Assembly (NCBI RefSeq): GCF_007671685.1
Contig: NZ_VCNL01000001.1
Location: forward strand, 868,001-932,000
DNA from: Halorubrum salsamenti
GTDB taxonomy: Archaea > Halobacteriota > Halobacteria > Halobacteriales > Haloferacaceae
Reading direction: 5' to 3'
Length of the DNA stretch: 64,000 nucleotides
The position numbers and the translations under genes are program-made. Each line of letters starts with the position of its first letter. Positions within the stretch are counted from its first letter, which is position 1. A model generated the notes under the pieces. It was not told the origin of the DNA and searched no databases. It saw only the letters and a program-made list of their open reading frames with translations. Below, in pieces: positions 1 through 7,657 of the stretch.

Positions 1-387
1 CGCGTCGTGGTGCGCCTCGCGCCCGATTTCGGCGTCGTTGAGGGCCGTGCGGACGCCGGCGTCGCGCTCGCGAGCGAGCCCCGAGTAGTCCCGGTTCCAG
101 ACGACGCGGTCGGCGTCGAGCGCGTCGGCCAGCTCGGGGAGGACGGTCTCGGGGTCGCCGCGGGCGACGAGCAGGTCGCTGCCGCGCTCGCGGTAGTCGC
201 CCCGCAGCGCCGCGAGCCCGTCGAGCAGGCGGCGGACCCGCACGTCGCTCGCGTGGTCGAGCACGTCCGGGTCGAAGACGAAGACGGGTGCGGCCGGTCC
301 CCGATCGCCCTCGCGCGTCCCCGTCGCGGCCGCGAGCCCGACGTTGTCGGCGACTCTGAGGTCCCGGCGGTGCCAGAACAGCTCCAT
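1..387 (-). CDS. phr: Deoxyribodipyrimidine photolyase, N-terminal part (runs off the window)
   Basis: The minus strand reads from an ATG at 387 into MELFWHRRDLRVADNVGLAA, the typical opening of the DNA photolyase/cryptochrome family, followed by VFVFDPDVL and the strand around VVWNRDYSG. Only about 129 residues of the N-terminal alpha/beta (antenna-binding) domain are present. The FAD-binding helical domain lies beyond the left edge. The family uses blue light to split cyclobutane pyrimidine dimers, which suits a halophile living in strong sunlight. Photolyase rather than a photoreceptor cryptochrome is inferred, because the catalytic domain cannot be seen. Confidence 0.85.
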   Translation of the reverse strand, partial: MELFWHRRDLRVADNVGLAAATGTREGDRGPAAPVFVFDPDVLDHASDVRVRRLLDGLAALRGDYRERGSDLLVARGDPETVLPELADALDADRVVWNRDYSGLARERDAGVRTALNDAEIGREAHHDA

Positions 388-461
388 GGGATCCACAGGG
401 GTGCGAGGACCGTGAAACCACCGACGGCGGTCGGATCACGGACTCCGGAGGTCCGGGCGAC

Positions 462-908
462 TCACAGCTCCGGTCTGCCGGGGACCTCCACCCGATCGAG
501 GAGGAAGTACCCGACGGTGAGCGCGAGGACCAGCACCGAGATCGCGAGCGCCGCGAGGATCGTCTCCTCGCCCGTGCCGTAGTCCTCCAGCCGGAAGCTG
601 ATGGCGCGCCGGGCGACCGCGATAATCGACGCGCTGACGACGATTCGGAGGACGGGCTTCCCCTTGGCGTACGCCAGCAGCGTCCGGTGGACCTCGACGA
701 TGATCAGCAGGAGCAGCACGCTGTCGAGGAGCCCGACGACCTCGTTCGGATCAGTGAACTCGCCGGCGGCGACCAACAGGTACAGCGAGACGAACAGGTC
801 GAACACGCCGATGAGAAACAGGATGAGCAGGAAGTACGCCGCTCCCAACACGAGCCACTCCATCGCCCGGGCCGCGGGATCCGCCGCGTCGTCGAGATCG
901 ATTCCCAT
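462..908 (-). CDS. PsiE-like (phosphate-starvation-inducible E family) membrane protein
   Basis: This 148-residue protein has four hydrophobic segments: about residues 16-45, 55-75, 85-102 and 118-138. The layout and the central LLLIIVEVHRTLLAYAKGK stretch, followed by a conserved Arg-rich turn (VARRAISFRLED), match the PsiE/DUF2495-like integral membrane family. The biochemical role of that family is unknown; the E. coli member responds to phosphate starvation. Its neighbours are a photolyase upstream and a repair helicase downstream, neither of which clarifies its role. The ATG start gives a short acidic N-terminus before the first membrane segment. Confidence 0.7.
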   Translation of the reverse strand: MGIDLDDAADPAARAMEWLVLGAAYFLLILFLIGVFDLFVSLYLLVAAGEFTDPNEVVGLLDSVLLLLIIVEVHRTLLAYAKGKPVLRIVVSASIIAVARRAISFRLEDYGTGEETILAALAISVLVLALTVGYFLLDRVEVPGRPEL

Positions 909-954
909 CGACGGATCGGTCGGTGGCCGGCAGCAAGTGGTTTTGGGTGGGTCG

Positions 955-3357
955 TCAGGGTTCCGCGTCGCGGCCCGTCAGCGCCTCCAGCAGCCGCACC
1001 GCCGGCGGCTTCGCGAGCGGGTCGTTGGCGTTCCCGCAGTGCGGCGACTGGACGCAGGCCGGACAGCCGCCTTCGCAGTCGCAGGAGTCGATCAGCCGCG
1101 CAGTGCGGGCCATCAGCTCCTCGATCCGCTCGTGACCGCGGCGCGTGAGTCCGACGCCGCCGGGGTGGCCGTCGTAGACGAACACCGCGGGCGCGTCGGT
1201 GTGCGGGTGGTACGGTGTCGAGATGCCGCCCACGTCGGCGCGGTCACACAGGAGGTGGAACGGGAACAGCGAGATGATCCCGTGTTCGGCCGCGTGGATC
1301 CCGCCGTTGAAGGCGTGTTCGCCGCCCGGCGCGCTCTCTCCGCCGTCGGTCGCCGTCTCCGAGCCACCGTCCGAGTTCCGACTCCCGAGCGCGCGCATCT
1401 CCGACTCGATATCCTCCGGCACCGGGAAATACAGCGCCTTCGTCCGCAGCGTCGTCTCCGGGAGGTCGAGCGTCGACTCGCCGAGCGATTCGCCGGTCTT
1501 GGCGTCCTTCCGGACGAACCCCGTAATCCGCTCCGTGACGGTCACGTCGGCGAATCTGACGGGTACATCCGGGCGGGCCGACAGCTCGCGCTCGCCGAGA
1601 TCTTCGTTCACGACGATGTCCTTCTCGGTGAGCGGCCGGGTGTAGTAGTCGGCCCACGACGACTGCAGCTCGGCCACGTCGCGGTCGAGGTCGAGCTCCG
1701 TCACCTCGTAGGTCCGGCCCTGCTGGTGGTAGATCGCGCCGGGATGGGCGTCCCGGAGCGCGTCGGCGAAGCCGAGCGAGGCGACCGTCTCGTTTCGCGA
1801 GGCGTCGATCAGATCGACCTCGCGGTCCCCCGCGGTCCGCAGGCTCACCGACTGCTGCGGGCTCGACGAGCCGGCGTGCGTCCACCGGATCCCCTCGGCG
1901 ACCTCACGCCTCTCCAGAGTCCCCTCGTCGGTCAGATCGGCGACGACGCTCGGGAACGGCTCGCCGAAGAACCGCTCGTCGTCGGGCGAGAGCCAGCTCT
2001 CGTCGGCCGCGCAGGCGACGTGGCCGGGGAGCAGTTGACCGTTCTCGGGGTCGCAGATCGCGTCTTCCGGCGGCGCCTCGAAGAAGTCGCTCGGGTTACG
2101 CATCAGGTACTGGTCGAGCTGGTCCTCGCCGCCGACCATCACCACGAGGGCCGGGTCGTCGCCGCGGCCCGCCCGTCCCGCGCGCTGGTACGCCGACATC
2201 CGCGTGCCGGGGTAGCCGTCCAGGATAACGGCGTCGAGCCCGCCCACGTCGACGCCGAGTTCGAGGGCGCTCGTCGACCAGACGCCGCGGAGGTCGCCGG
2301 AGTGGAGGTCCGCCTCGATCTCGCGGCGCCGGTCGTCGGTCAGGGCGGCCTGATACGCGCCGACCGTCCCCGCGAGGTCGCGCTCGCCCCGCTCCCGGAG
2401 GTCGCTCGCGCTGTCCGTCGCGTACTGCTCCGCGGTCTGTCTGGCCCGCGTGAACGCCAAGGTCTGTTCGCCCGCCGTCACCAAATCACAGAAGAGGCGC
2501 TTGCTCTCCGCGTGGCTCGACTTCCGGCGGCCGCTCCCGCGCTCCCGCCAGTCGTCGTCGTACTCCGGGGGGTTCCACAGCACCCAGTCGCGGGGGCCGC
2601 GGCCCGACGCGTCCTCGTCGATCAGGGCGATCCCCTCCGGGTCGCGGCCGGTCACGGTCGCGACGTGTTCGACGGGGTTGTTGATCGTCGCCGAACAGCA
2701 GACGAACTGCGGGCTCGACCCGAACCGCTCGCAAGTCCGCGCGAGCCGGCGCAGCGTCAGCGCGACCTGCGAGCCGAACACGCCGCGGTAGCTGTGGACC
2801 TCGTCGATCACGACGTACTCCAGCGACGAGAAGAACCAGTCCCACAGGCGCCCGGCGTACGGGAGCAGCGCGTAGTGGAGCATGTCCGGGTTCGACAGCA
2901 ACACGGTCGGCTCCCGGTCGCGCACCTCCCGCTTCTCCGACCGCGAGAGCCGCCCGGTGTACGACTCGACGGAGACGCCGCTGCCGAAGCCGAGCCCGTG
3001 AGCGAAGTCGCTCAGGCCCTCCTCCTGATCCGCGATCAGCGCGTTCTGGGGGCCGACGTAGAGGGTCCGGCCCCCGTGGTCCATCGCCGCCTCGAAGGCG
3101 GGGACGGTGTACGCCAGCGACTTCCCGCTCGCGGTCTCGGTGGCGAGCACGGCGTCGTCGCCGTCGCGGACCGCCTCGATCGCCTCGGCCTGGTGGCGGT
3201 AGAGGCGGTCGATCCCCTCCTTCGCGAGCGCGTCGGCCATCCGGGGGGCGAGGTCGATATCGCGGTACGCCGGCTCGCGGGCGGGCAGGCGGCGATGCTC
3301 CGCGATCTGTCCCTCGTAGAACGGTCGGTTCCGCAGCCACTCGATGGCGTCCTCCAC
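955..3357 (-). CDS. DEAD/DEAH-box helicase with C-terminal DUF1998 Zn domain (MrfA/YprA/Hrq1 type)
   Basis: An 800-residue superfamily 2 helicase. Visible motifs are ATETASGKS (motif I), VVIDEVHSY (DEVH, motif II), CCSATINNP (motif III), ELGVDVGGLD and YQRAGRAGRG (motifs V-VI). The C-terminus carries the four-cysteine cluster CDCEGGCPACVQSPHCG of DUF1998. Bacillus MrfA and eukaryotic Hrq1 in this family act on crosslink-type DNA damage, so repair is likely; the exact substrate is inferred. I chose the GTG in front of VEDAIEWLRNRPF because the about 80 residues before it are low-complexity and not helicase-like. An AT-rich patch near 3482-3488 could mean a slightly longer protein. Photolyase lies further downstream on the same strand. 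Confidence 0.85.
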   Translation of the reverse strand: MEDAIEWLRNRPFYEGQIAEHRRLPAREPAYRDIDLAPRMADALAKEGIDRLYRHQAEAIEAVRDGDDAVLATETASGKSLAYTVPAFEAAMDHGGRTLYVGPQNALIADQEEGLSDFAHGLGFGSGVSVESYTGRLSRSEKREVRDREPTVLLSNPDMLHYALLPYAGRLWDWFFSSLEYVVIDEVHSYRGVFGSQVALTLRRLARTCERFGSSPQFVCCSATINNPVEHVATVTGRDPEGIALIDEDASGRGPRDWVLWNPPEYDDDWRERGSGRRKSSHAESKRLFCDLVTAGEQTLAFTRARQTAEQYATDSASDLRERGERDLAGTVGAYQAALTDDRRREIEADLHSGDLRGVWSTSALELGVDVGGLDAVILDGYPGTRMSAYQRAGRAGRGDDPALVVMVGGEDQLDQYLMRNPSDFFEAPPEDAICDPENGQLLPGHVACAADESWLSPDDERFFGEPFPSVVADLTDEGTLERREVAEGIRWTHAGSSSPQQSVSLRTAGDREVDLIDASRNETVASLGFADALRDAHPGAIYHQQGRTYEVTELDLDRDVAELQSSWADYYTRPLTEKDIVVNEDLGERELSARPDVPVRFADVTVTERITGFVRKDAKTGESLGESTLDLPETTLRTKALYFPVPEDIESEMRALGSRNSDGGSETATDGGESAPGGEHAFNGGIHAAEHGIISLFPFHLLCDRADVGGISTPYHPHTDAPAVFVYDGHPGGVGLTRRGHERIEELMARTARLIDSCDCEGGCPACVQSPHCGNANDPLAKPPAVRLLEALTGRDAEP

Positions 3358-3623
3358 GGCTACGGTAGCGTGGAGTCGGCCGGGCGTAATCGTTGCGGTC
3401 GGGGCGGTACGTGTTCGGGAGGATCCCCCGTGCGTCACACGATCTGAATGTCTGGGTCCGTTGAAATCCCCGTCTTCGGATGTATTTTGTGTTAAACGGC
3501 TGGTCGTTGAACGATGGTCTCTTGATCGATATTGGGAGTTGATGTTGCAGTCTGGTGGTGGCGAGACGACGTTTAAACAGCCGCGAGCGAGTTCGCCGAT
3601 CACTTATAAATGAGCGCGGCGCG

Positions 3624-3857
3624 GCGGTGGCGCGCGTCTCCGAGCGCCCAGAGGGCGCGAGTAGCGAGGGACCGAAGGTCCCTCTGACAGCCGGCGGCGA
3701 AGCCGCCGACGAGAGCGCCGTGCGAGGGAGTCGGCCGACCGGAGCGAAGCGACGGGGGCCGACGAGGCTGGGGAAGCGTGAGGCTGCGGTGCGGTTGCGG
3801 GCGGGTGGGACTCGAAGGGGCGCCCGCCTCACGGCTGGGGCTTTGGGGTGTTCACCG
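3624..3857 (+). repeat. Hairpin-rich repeat element, copy A
   Basis: The first of five related elements; it fills the 669-bp gap between the helicase start and the GNAT stop. In order: GCGCGCGTCTC opening with an inner GCGCCC-aga-GGGCGC triloop hairpin; perfect triloop hairpins GAGGGACC-gaa-GGTCCCTC (3666-3684) and CGGCGGC-gaa-GCCGCCG (3692-3708); a GTCGGCC/GGCCGAC stem; GACGAGGCTGGGG; a CGTGAGGC (3777-3784)/GCCTCACG (3826-3833) closing stem; and the 3' block GGCTGGGGCTTTGG...TTCACC. The long loop of copies D and E is missing. The motif tcacttataaat occurs on both sides (3600-3611 and 3900-3911). No coding capacity was seen. The rest of the gap (3358-3623, 3858-4026) holds only AT-rich promoter-like motifs. 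Confidence 0.85.
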
Positions 3858-4026
3858 CGTTGTCGACGGCGATAAATCGCCGCCAGAAACACCGCTCGTT
3901 CACTTATAAATAACCGATGCTCACAGTGGTTCACGTACTCCCGCAATCGCTCACCGCTGTCTCTGTGTCGACCGGGACCGGAACGACCGCGTCTCTTTCT
4001 GGGTGTTTCGACGGAACCGACCGCCC

Positions 4027-4695
4027 CTAGTCGTCGGCGCCGACGACTCGCGCCCCGTCGAATTCGATCGGGATCGGCTCCCGCGGGAGCGGCTCGGCCG
4101 GCCCCTCGCGTGCGAGCGGCGGCCAGCGGACCTCGGTCGCGATCGGGTCGTCGAGGTCGAGCGACATTCGGAGGTCGCCCCTGCGGTCGACGAGTTCGAA
4201 GCCGACCGACCGGTAGACGCTCCGCGCGACCCGATTCCCGCTCTCGACGTGGAGCTCGAGCCCCTCGCGCCCCCCGGCGGCGGCGTCGGCGATGACGTGT
4301 TTACAGAGCTCCGTCCCCACGCCGCGCCCCTGCATCTCGGGATGGACGAAGACGGCGAGTTCGGGGCGGGCCGCGTCGGTCGGCGTGTACATGGCGTGAC
4401 CGAACAGCTCGCCGTCGCGCTCGGCGACGACGTTGCTCCCCTCGGCGAGCATCGACTCGATCCAGTCGGCCCGGCGGCTCCGGGTCACCGGCGGGAGTCC
4501 CTGCGCGCGGTCCGCCGTCCCGAACCCCTCGTACATCTCCGAGAGGGCCGCGGCGTCCTCGCGCATCGCGGGGCGGAGCGTCCACCGAGCCCCCTGCTTG
4601 TCCACGAAGCGCGGACAGCGCGGCGGACAGTGGACCGTCCCCTCGCACTCGCTGCCGTCCCAACCGTCGCAGGCGGCGGTGGCGTCGTGGCTCAT
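4027..4695 (-). CDS. GNAT family N-acetyltransferase with Cys-rich N-terminus
   Basis: A 222-residue protein. Residues about 35-195 form a GNAT domain, with the acetyl-CoA loop signature HPEMQGRGVGTELCKHVI and the closing NRVARSVYRSVGFELV typical of the fold. The N-terminus has four cysteines (C9, C17, C23, C27), two of them in HCPPRCP, suggesting a small metal-binding knot. The tail (about 197-222) is proline- and acid-rich. The ATG at 4695 is preferred because a TATA-like gatataac lies about 28 bases upstream, as expected of a leaderless haloarchaeal gene. The acyl acceptor is unknown. Confidence 0.8.
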   Translation of the reverse strand: MSHDATAACDGWDGSECEGTVHCPPRCPRFVDKQGARWTLRPAMREDAAALSEMYEGFGTADRAQGLPPVTRSRRADWIESMLAEGSNVVAERDGELFGHAMYTPTDAARPELAVFVHPEMQGRGVGTELCKHVIADAAAGGREGLELHVESGNRVARSVYRSVGFELVDRRGDLRMSLDLDDPIATEVRWPPLAREGPAEPLPREPIPIEFDGARVVGADD

Positions 4696-4801
4696 GGGTG
4701 ACGGTCGGTCGCCCACGGGGTTATATCGTGATAGCTGCTCCCACAGCGTGGGAACGGGGCGGGAGGAGGAAGCCACGGGGGGTCTGCATTCGGGTCGGTC
4801 G

Positions 4802-5590
4802 CTACTCTCGAATGAGGACGATGCCGTCGCGGAACACCGAGTGGTTCGGCACCACGTGCTCCTCGCCGTCGGCCTCGATGCGAGTGACGAACAGGTCGAC
4901 CTCCTGCACGATGCCGCGCTCGCCGGCGACACGCACCTCGTCGCCGATCACGTACGGCTGCCGGAGCAGGAGGAACACTCCGGCCGCCGCGCTCGCGACG
5001 AGGTCCTTCGTCGCGAGCGCGGCGAAGAGGACGACCGCGAGCGCGAATGCCCCCAACAGCACGATCAGCGCGAGGGTCTGGACCCCGACCTGTCCGAGCG
5101 CGATCAGGGCGGCGACGTACACGACGCTGTACTTCACGAGCGGCGGCAGCACGCCGAGTTCGGGGAGCTTGATCCCGCGGAGCCGCTCGGCGACGAGCAG
5201 CTCCGCCTTGTCGCCGACGACGATCCCGACGATGAGGACGACGACGGCGACGAAGAGCCGCGGGAGGAACGCGGCGACGCCCGACCAGAACTGTTCGAGG
5301 TAGTTCACTTCGGCGACCGTGAGTGCGACGATGACGGCGACGGCGAGGATGAAGTAGCTCGACAGCTTCGCTAAGATCCGCACCGTCGAGGTGTCGAACT
5401 CGCGGGCGGTGCGCTCGAAGGCGGTCCCCTCGATCACCTCCGGGACCCCGGCGCGCGTCAGCAGGCGGCGGTTGATCACGCCGACGATGTACGCCGCCAC
5501 CAGCCCGAACAGCAGCACGAACAGGGCGAGCCAGATCCGCTCCGGGACCCCCGCGGCGAACTCGGAGAGGGGCGTCGGTACCGCTGACAT
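4802..5590 (-). CDS. Small MscS-type mechanosensitive ion channel
   Basis: A 262-residue membrane protein. Hydrophobic segments lie near residues 18-38, 73-92, 108-126 and 150-205, followed by the MscS core DLVASAAAGVFLLLRQPY and a beta domain (VIGDEVRVAGERGIVQEVDL) ending in VPNHSVFRDGIV. MscS channels release solutes on hypo-osmotic shock. It begins 5 bases after the stop of the diadenylate cyclase gene, so the two are almost certainly one transcript. c-di-AMP controls potassium and osmolyte balance in many microbes, so the pairing suggests an osmotic-response unit. It is shorter than most MscS proteins and lacks an extended cytoplasmic cage. Confidence 0.85.
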   Translation of the reverse strand: MSAVPTPLSEFAAGVPERIWLALFVLLFGLVAAYIVGVINRRLLTRAGVPEVIEGTAFERTAREFDTSTVRILAKLSSYFILAVAVIVALTVAEVNYLEQFWSGVAAFLPRLFVAVVVLIVGIVVGDKAELLVAERLRGIKLPELGVLPPLVKYSVVYVAALIALGQVGVQTLALIVLLGAFALAVVLFAALATKDLVASAAAGVFLLLRQPYVIGDEVRVAGERGIVQEVDLFVTRIEADGEEHVVPNHSVFRDGIVLIRE

Positions 5591-5595
5591 GGGGA

Positions 5596-6405
5596 TCAGT
5601 ACTCCTCCGGATCGATCTCCAAGACGAGTTCTCCCGCCTTAAACGCCCGCACGAGCCCGTCCGACTCGGAGAGCACGATGGACGTCGAGTTGGTGTCGCG
5701 GGTGATCGCGGCGCCGGACATGTGGCGCGCGCCGAGCCCCTTCGGGATGTCGACGCCCTCCGCGCCGGGTTCGAGGTAGCGGTACGCGGAGACTATCTTC
5801 CCGGAGTCGGAGACGACGAACGCGCCGTCGAGCCGCGAGAACTCCTTTAACATCACGTTGACGATGGGGTCGCCGACGTGGACGTGCGACTTCTCGAAGG
5901 GGTTGTACGACAGCGGGCGGGACTTGTTCATCACCTTTCCCGCGTCGCCGACGACGAACAGCGCGCCCACCGGCTTCCCCTTCTGTCCCTTCTGTCCGAG
6001 TTCGATCGCGACCTCGAACACGTCGCGGATCACGCTCGGCTCGGCCCGCGAGTTGACGAAGAGGTCGTAGATCCCGGTGTGGACCGTCTCGTCGACGGTG
6101 ACGCGGATCACCGCGTCCGACCCGCCGTCGAAGACGGACGCGATACAGACGACCTCGTCGCCCTCGGAAACGAGGTCGGCGTCCATCGCCCCCTCGAGCC
6201 CGAACCGGATCCGGTCTTTGACGTTGTCGAACGGAAGCGGGAGCTCGACGAACACCTCGGCGTCGACGTCGTTGTCTGGCGCGACGACGATGACCTCCGT
6301 GTCGCCGTCCTCGAACCGATCGTGGAACGAACTGGTCGGCGAGAACAGCAGCACCGCGTCGGCGTCCTCGACGAGATCGGACAGGTGGTCGGTGAGCGAG
6401 CCCAT
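5596..6405 (-). CDS. dacZ: Diadenylate cyclase DacZ (c-di-AMP synthase)
   Basis: A 269-residue protein whose C-terminal half is a DAC domain. It carries the DGA signature in RLDGAFVVSDSGKI and the second signature GARHMSGAAITRDTNS (the RHR-like motif), both needed to condense two ATP into c-di-AMP. The N-terminal half (about residues 1-110) is the regulatory region typical of archaeal DacZ. In Haloferax volcanii DacZ is essential and its product level is tightly controlled. The ATG at 6405 opens MGSLTDHLSDLVEDAD; the upstream in-frame extension is Arg-rich and non-coding in character. The mechanosensitive channel gene follows at once, supporting a role in salt adaptation. Confidence 0.92.
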   Translation of the reverse strand: MGSLTDHLSDLVEDADAVLLFSPTSSFHDRFEDGDTEVIVVAPDNDVDAEVFVELPLPFDNVKDRIRFGLEGAMDADLVSEGDEVVCIASVFDGGSDAVIRVTVDETVHTGIYDLFVNSRAEPSVIRDVFEVAIELGQKGQKGKPVGALFVVGDAGKVMNKSRPLSYNPFEKSHVHVGDPIVNVMLKEFSRLDGAFVVSDSGKIVSAYRYLEPGAEGVDIPKGLGARHMSGAAITRDTNSTSIVLSESDGLVRAFKAGELVLEIDPEEY

Positions 6406-6576
6406 TGGTTCAGGGTCTCTCGGACGACGTATAGTCGTTGCGTCGGCGTCATGCGAGCGTCTGACACGTCCTTCGAACGCGACCGAACGCGACACGAGAC
6501 GGCTGTTCGGTGAGGGGCCGCTTCCGCGGCGATCGGGACAGAAGACATATGCCGATACCGTCGGGAGCGAAACGAC

Positions 6577-7599
6577 ATGGTTCAGCCCTCCCGAAGACGG
6601 GTTCGGCCCTCCCGAAGACGCGTCCTGTCGTCCATCTGTGCGACCGGTGGCGTCCTCCTCGCCGGCTGTGTAGACGGGCCGGGCGAGTCGAACGACACGG
6701 ACGAAGGCGACGCGACGACGGGAGACGACGGCGAAACGACGCCGTCCGACTCGGCCCAGTCGGTCCCGGAGTTCCCCGAGGACACCGCCTCGGACGCGTG
6801 CCCGCCGTTCGAGAGCGCCGAACGGGTCGTCTGCTACGAGGCGGTCGATCCCGAGGCGCTGCCGATCGTTCTCGTTCCGGAGACCCAGTCGGTCCAGCCG
6901 GACCGACCGGCCGAGTTCACGCTCCGAAACCGGAGCGAACGGCGGTTCGAGACCAACTACTATCACTGGCAGCTGTACAAGCGCGTGGACGGCGACTGGT
7001 ACTACATCGCCCCGGAGTCCTGGCCGGAGCCGCTGACACCGCTGGCGGCCGGCGACGACCACACGTGGACCGTAACGGTAGCGACCGGTCGCGTCGGCGA
7101 CGGCGACTCGGTCGAGCGCGTGGAGGGGACGGAATCGCTCACGCTCGCCGGCCTCGGCGGCGGGCACTACGCGTTCGGGACCGACGGGTGGTTCGCGGCC
7201 GGCTCCTACGAGGATCCCATCGCACTCGCGGCGGGGTTCGAACTGGACGCCGACCCGCTGCGGTTGACGCCGACGGCGGCGATCGCGGAGACCGAGTGGG
7301 ACGGTGAGACGCTCGTCGCCCGGTCGACGCGTGGCGAGCCCGACGGCGAGGACGACCGACCGGACGCGTTCGTCCTCGAACGCACCGACGACACCGAGGC
7401 CGACGCGGAGCGAGTCATCGTCGAGCAGGTCGTTCGGAATGACCAGTTGCGCGACGCCGTCGCGCTGAGCCGGGAACGCGACGCCGACCGGGTCCGACTG
7501 GAGGAGTTCAGCGACTCGATCCCGCCGTTCAGGCTCGACGACGTCCGGACGTACGAGTTCCGGGGCGACCGCTACCGGGTGACGACGAGCGAGGGGTGA
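6577..7599 (+). CDS. Tat-exported lipoprotein with duplicated twin-arginine motif; function unknown
   Basis: A 340-residue protein opening with MVQPSRRRVRPSRRRVLSS, then a hydrophobic stretch ending in the lipobox LLAGC (Cys31). That marks Tat export and lipid anchoring to the outer face of the membrane. The PSRRRV block is present twice because a 21-bp DNA unit is duplicated. An acidic Thr/Asp linker (about 35-60) leads to a beta-rich region containing NYYHWQLYKRVDGDWYYI and LTPLAAGDDHTWTVTV, like immunoglobulin-type extracellular domains. A TATA-like acatatg lies about 30 bases upstream. I do not recognise a characterised homologue. Confidence 0.75.
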   Translation: MVQPSRRRVRPSRRRVLSSICATGGVLLAGCVDGPGESNDTDEGDATTGDDGETTPSDSAQSVPEFPEDTASDACPPFESAERVVCYEAVDPEALPIVLVPETQSVQPDRPAEFTLRNRSERRFETNYYHWQLYKRVDGDWYYIAPESWPEPLTPLAAGDDHTWTVTVATGRVGDGDSVERVEGTESLTLAGLGGGHYAFGTDGWFAAGSYEDPIALAAGFELDADPLRLTPTAAIAETEWDGETLVARSTRGEPDGEDDRPDAFVLERTDDTEADAERVIVEQVVRNDQLRDAVALSRERDADRVRLEEFSDSIPPFRLDDVRTYEFRGDRYRVTTSEG

Positions 7600-7657
7600 T
7601 CCCCGCGAGACGGCTTCCCGCGCGACTTTTACCCGCAAGGAGACTACCCGGACGCAT

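Noticed and set aside
601-3447. 948-residue open frame opposite the helicase
   Set aside because: It is an Arg/Val-rich shadow of the true minus-strand helicase gene, caused by high third-position GC; it shows no domain.
3358-3603. N-terminal extension of the helicase by about 80 residues
   Set aside because: The stretch is Arg/Ser/Thr-rich, AT-shifted and unlike helicase N-termini; the GTG at 3357 gives a normal start.
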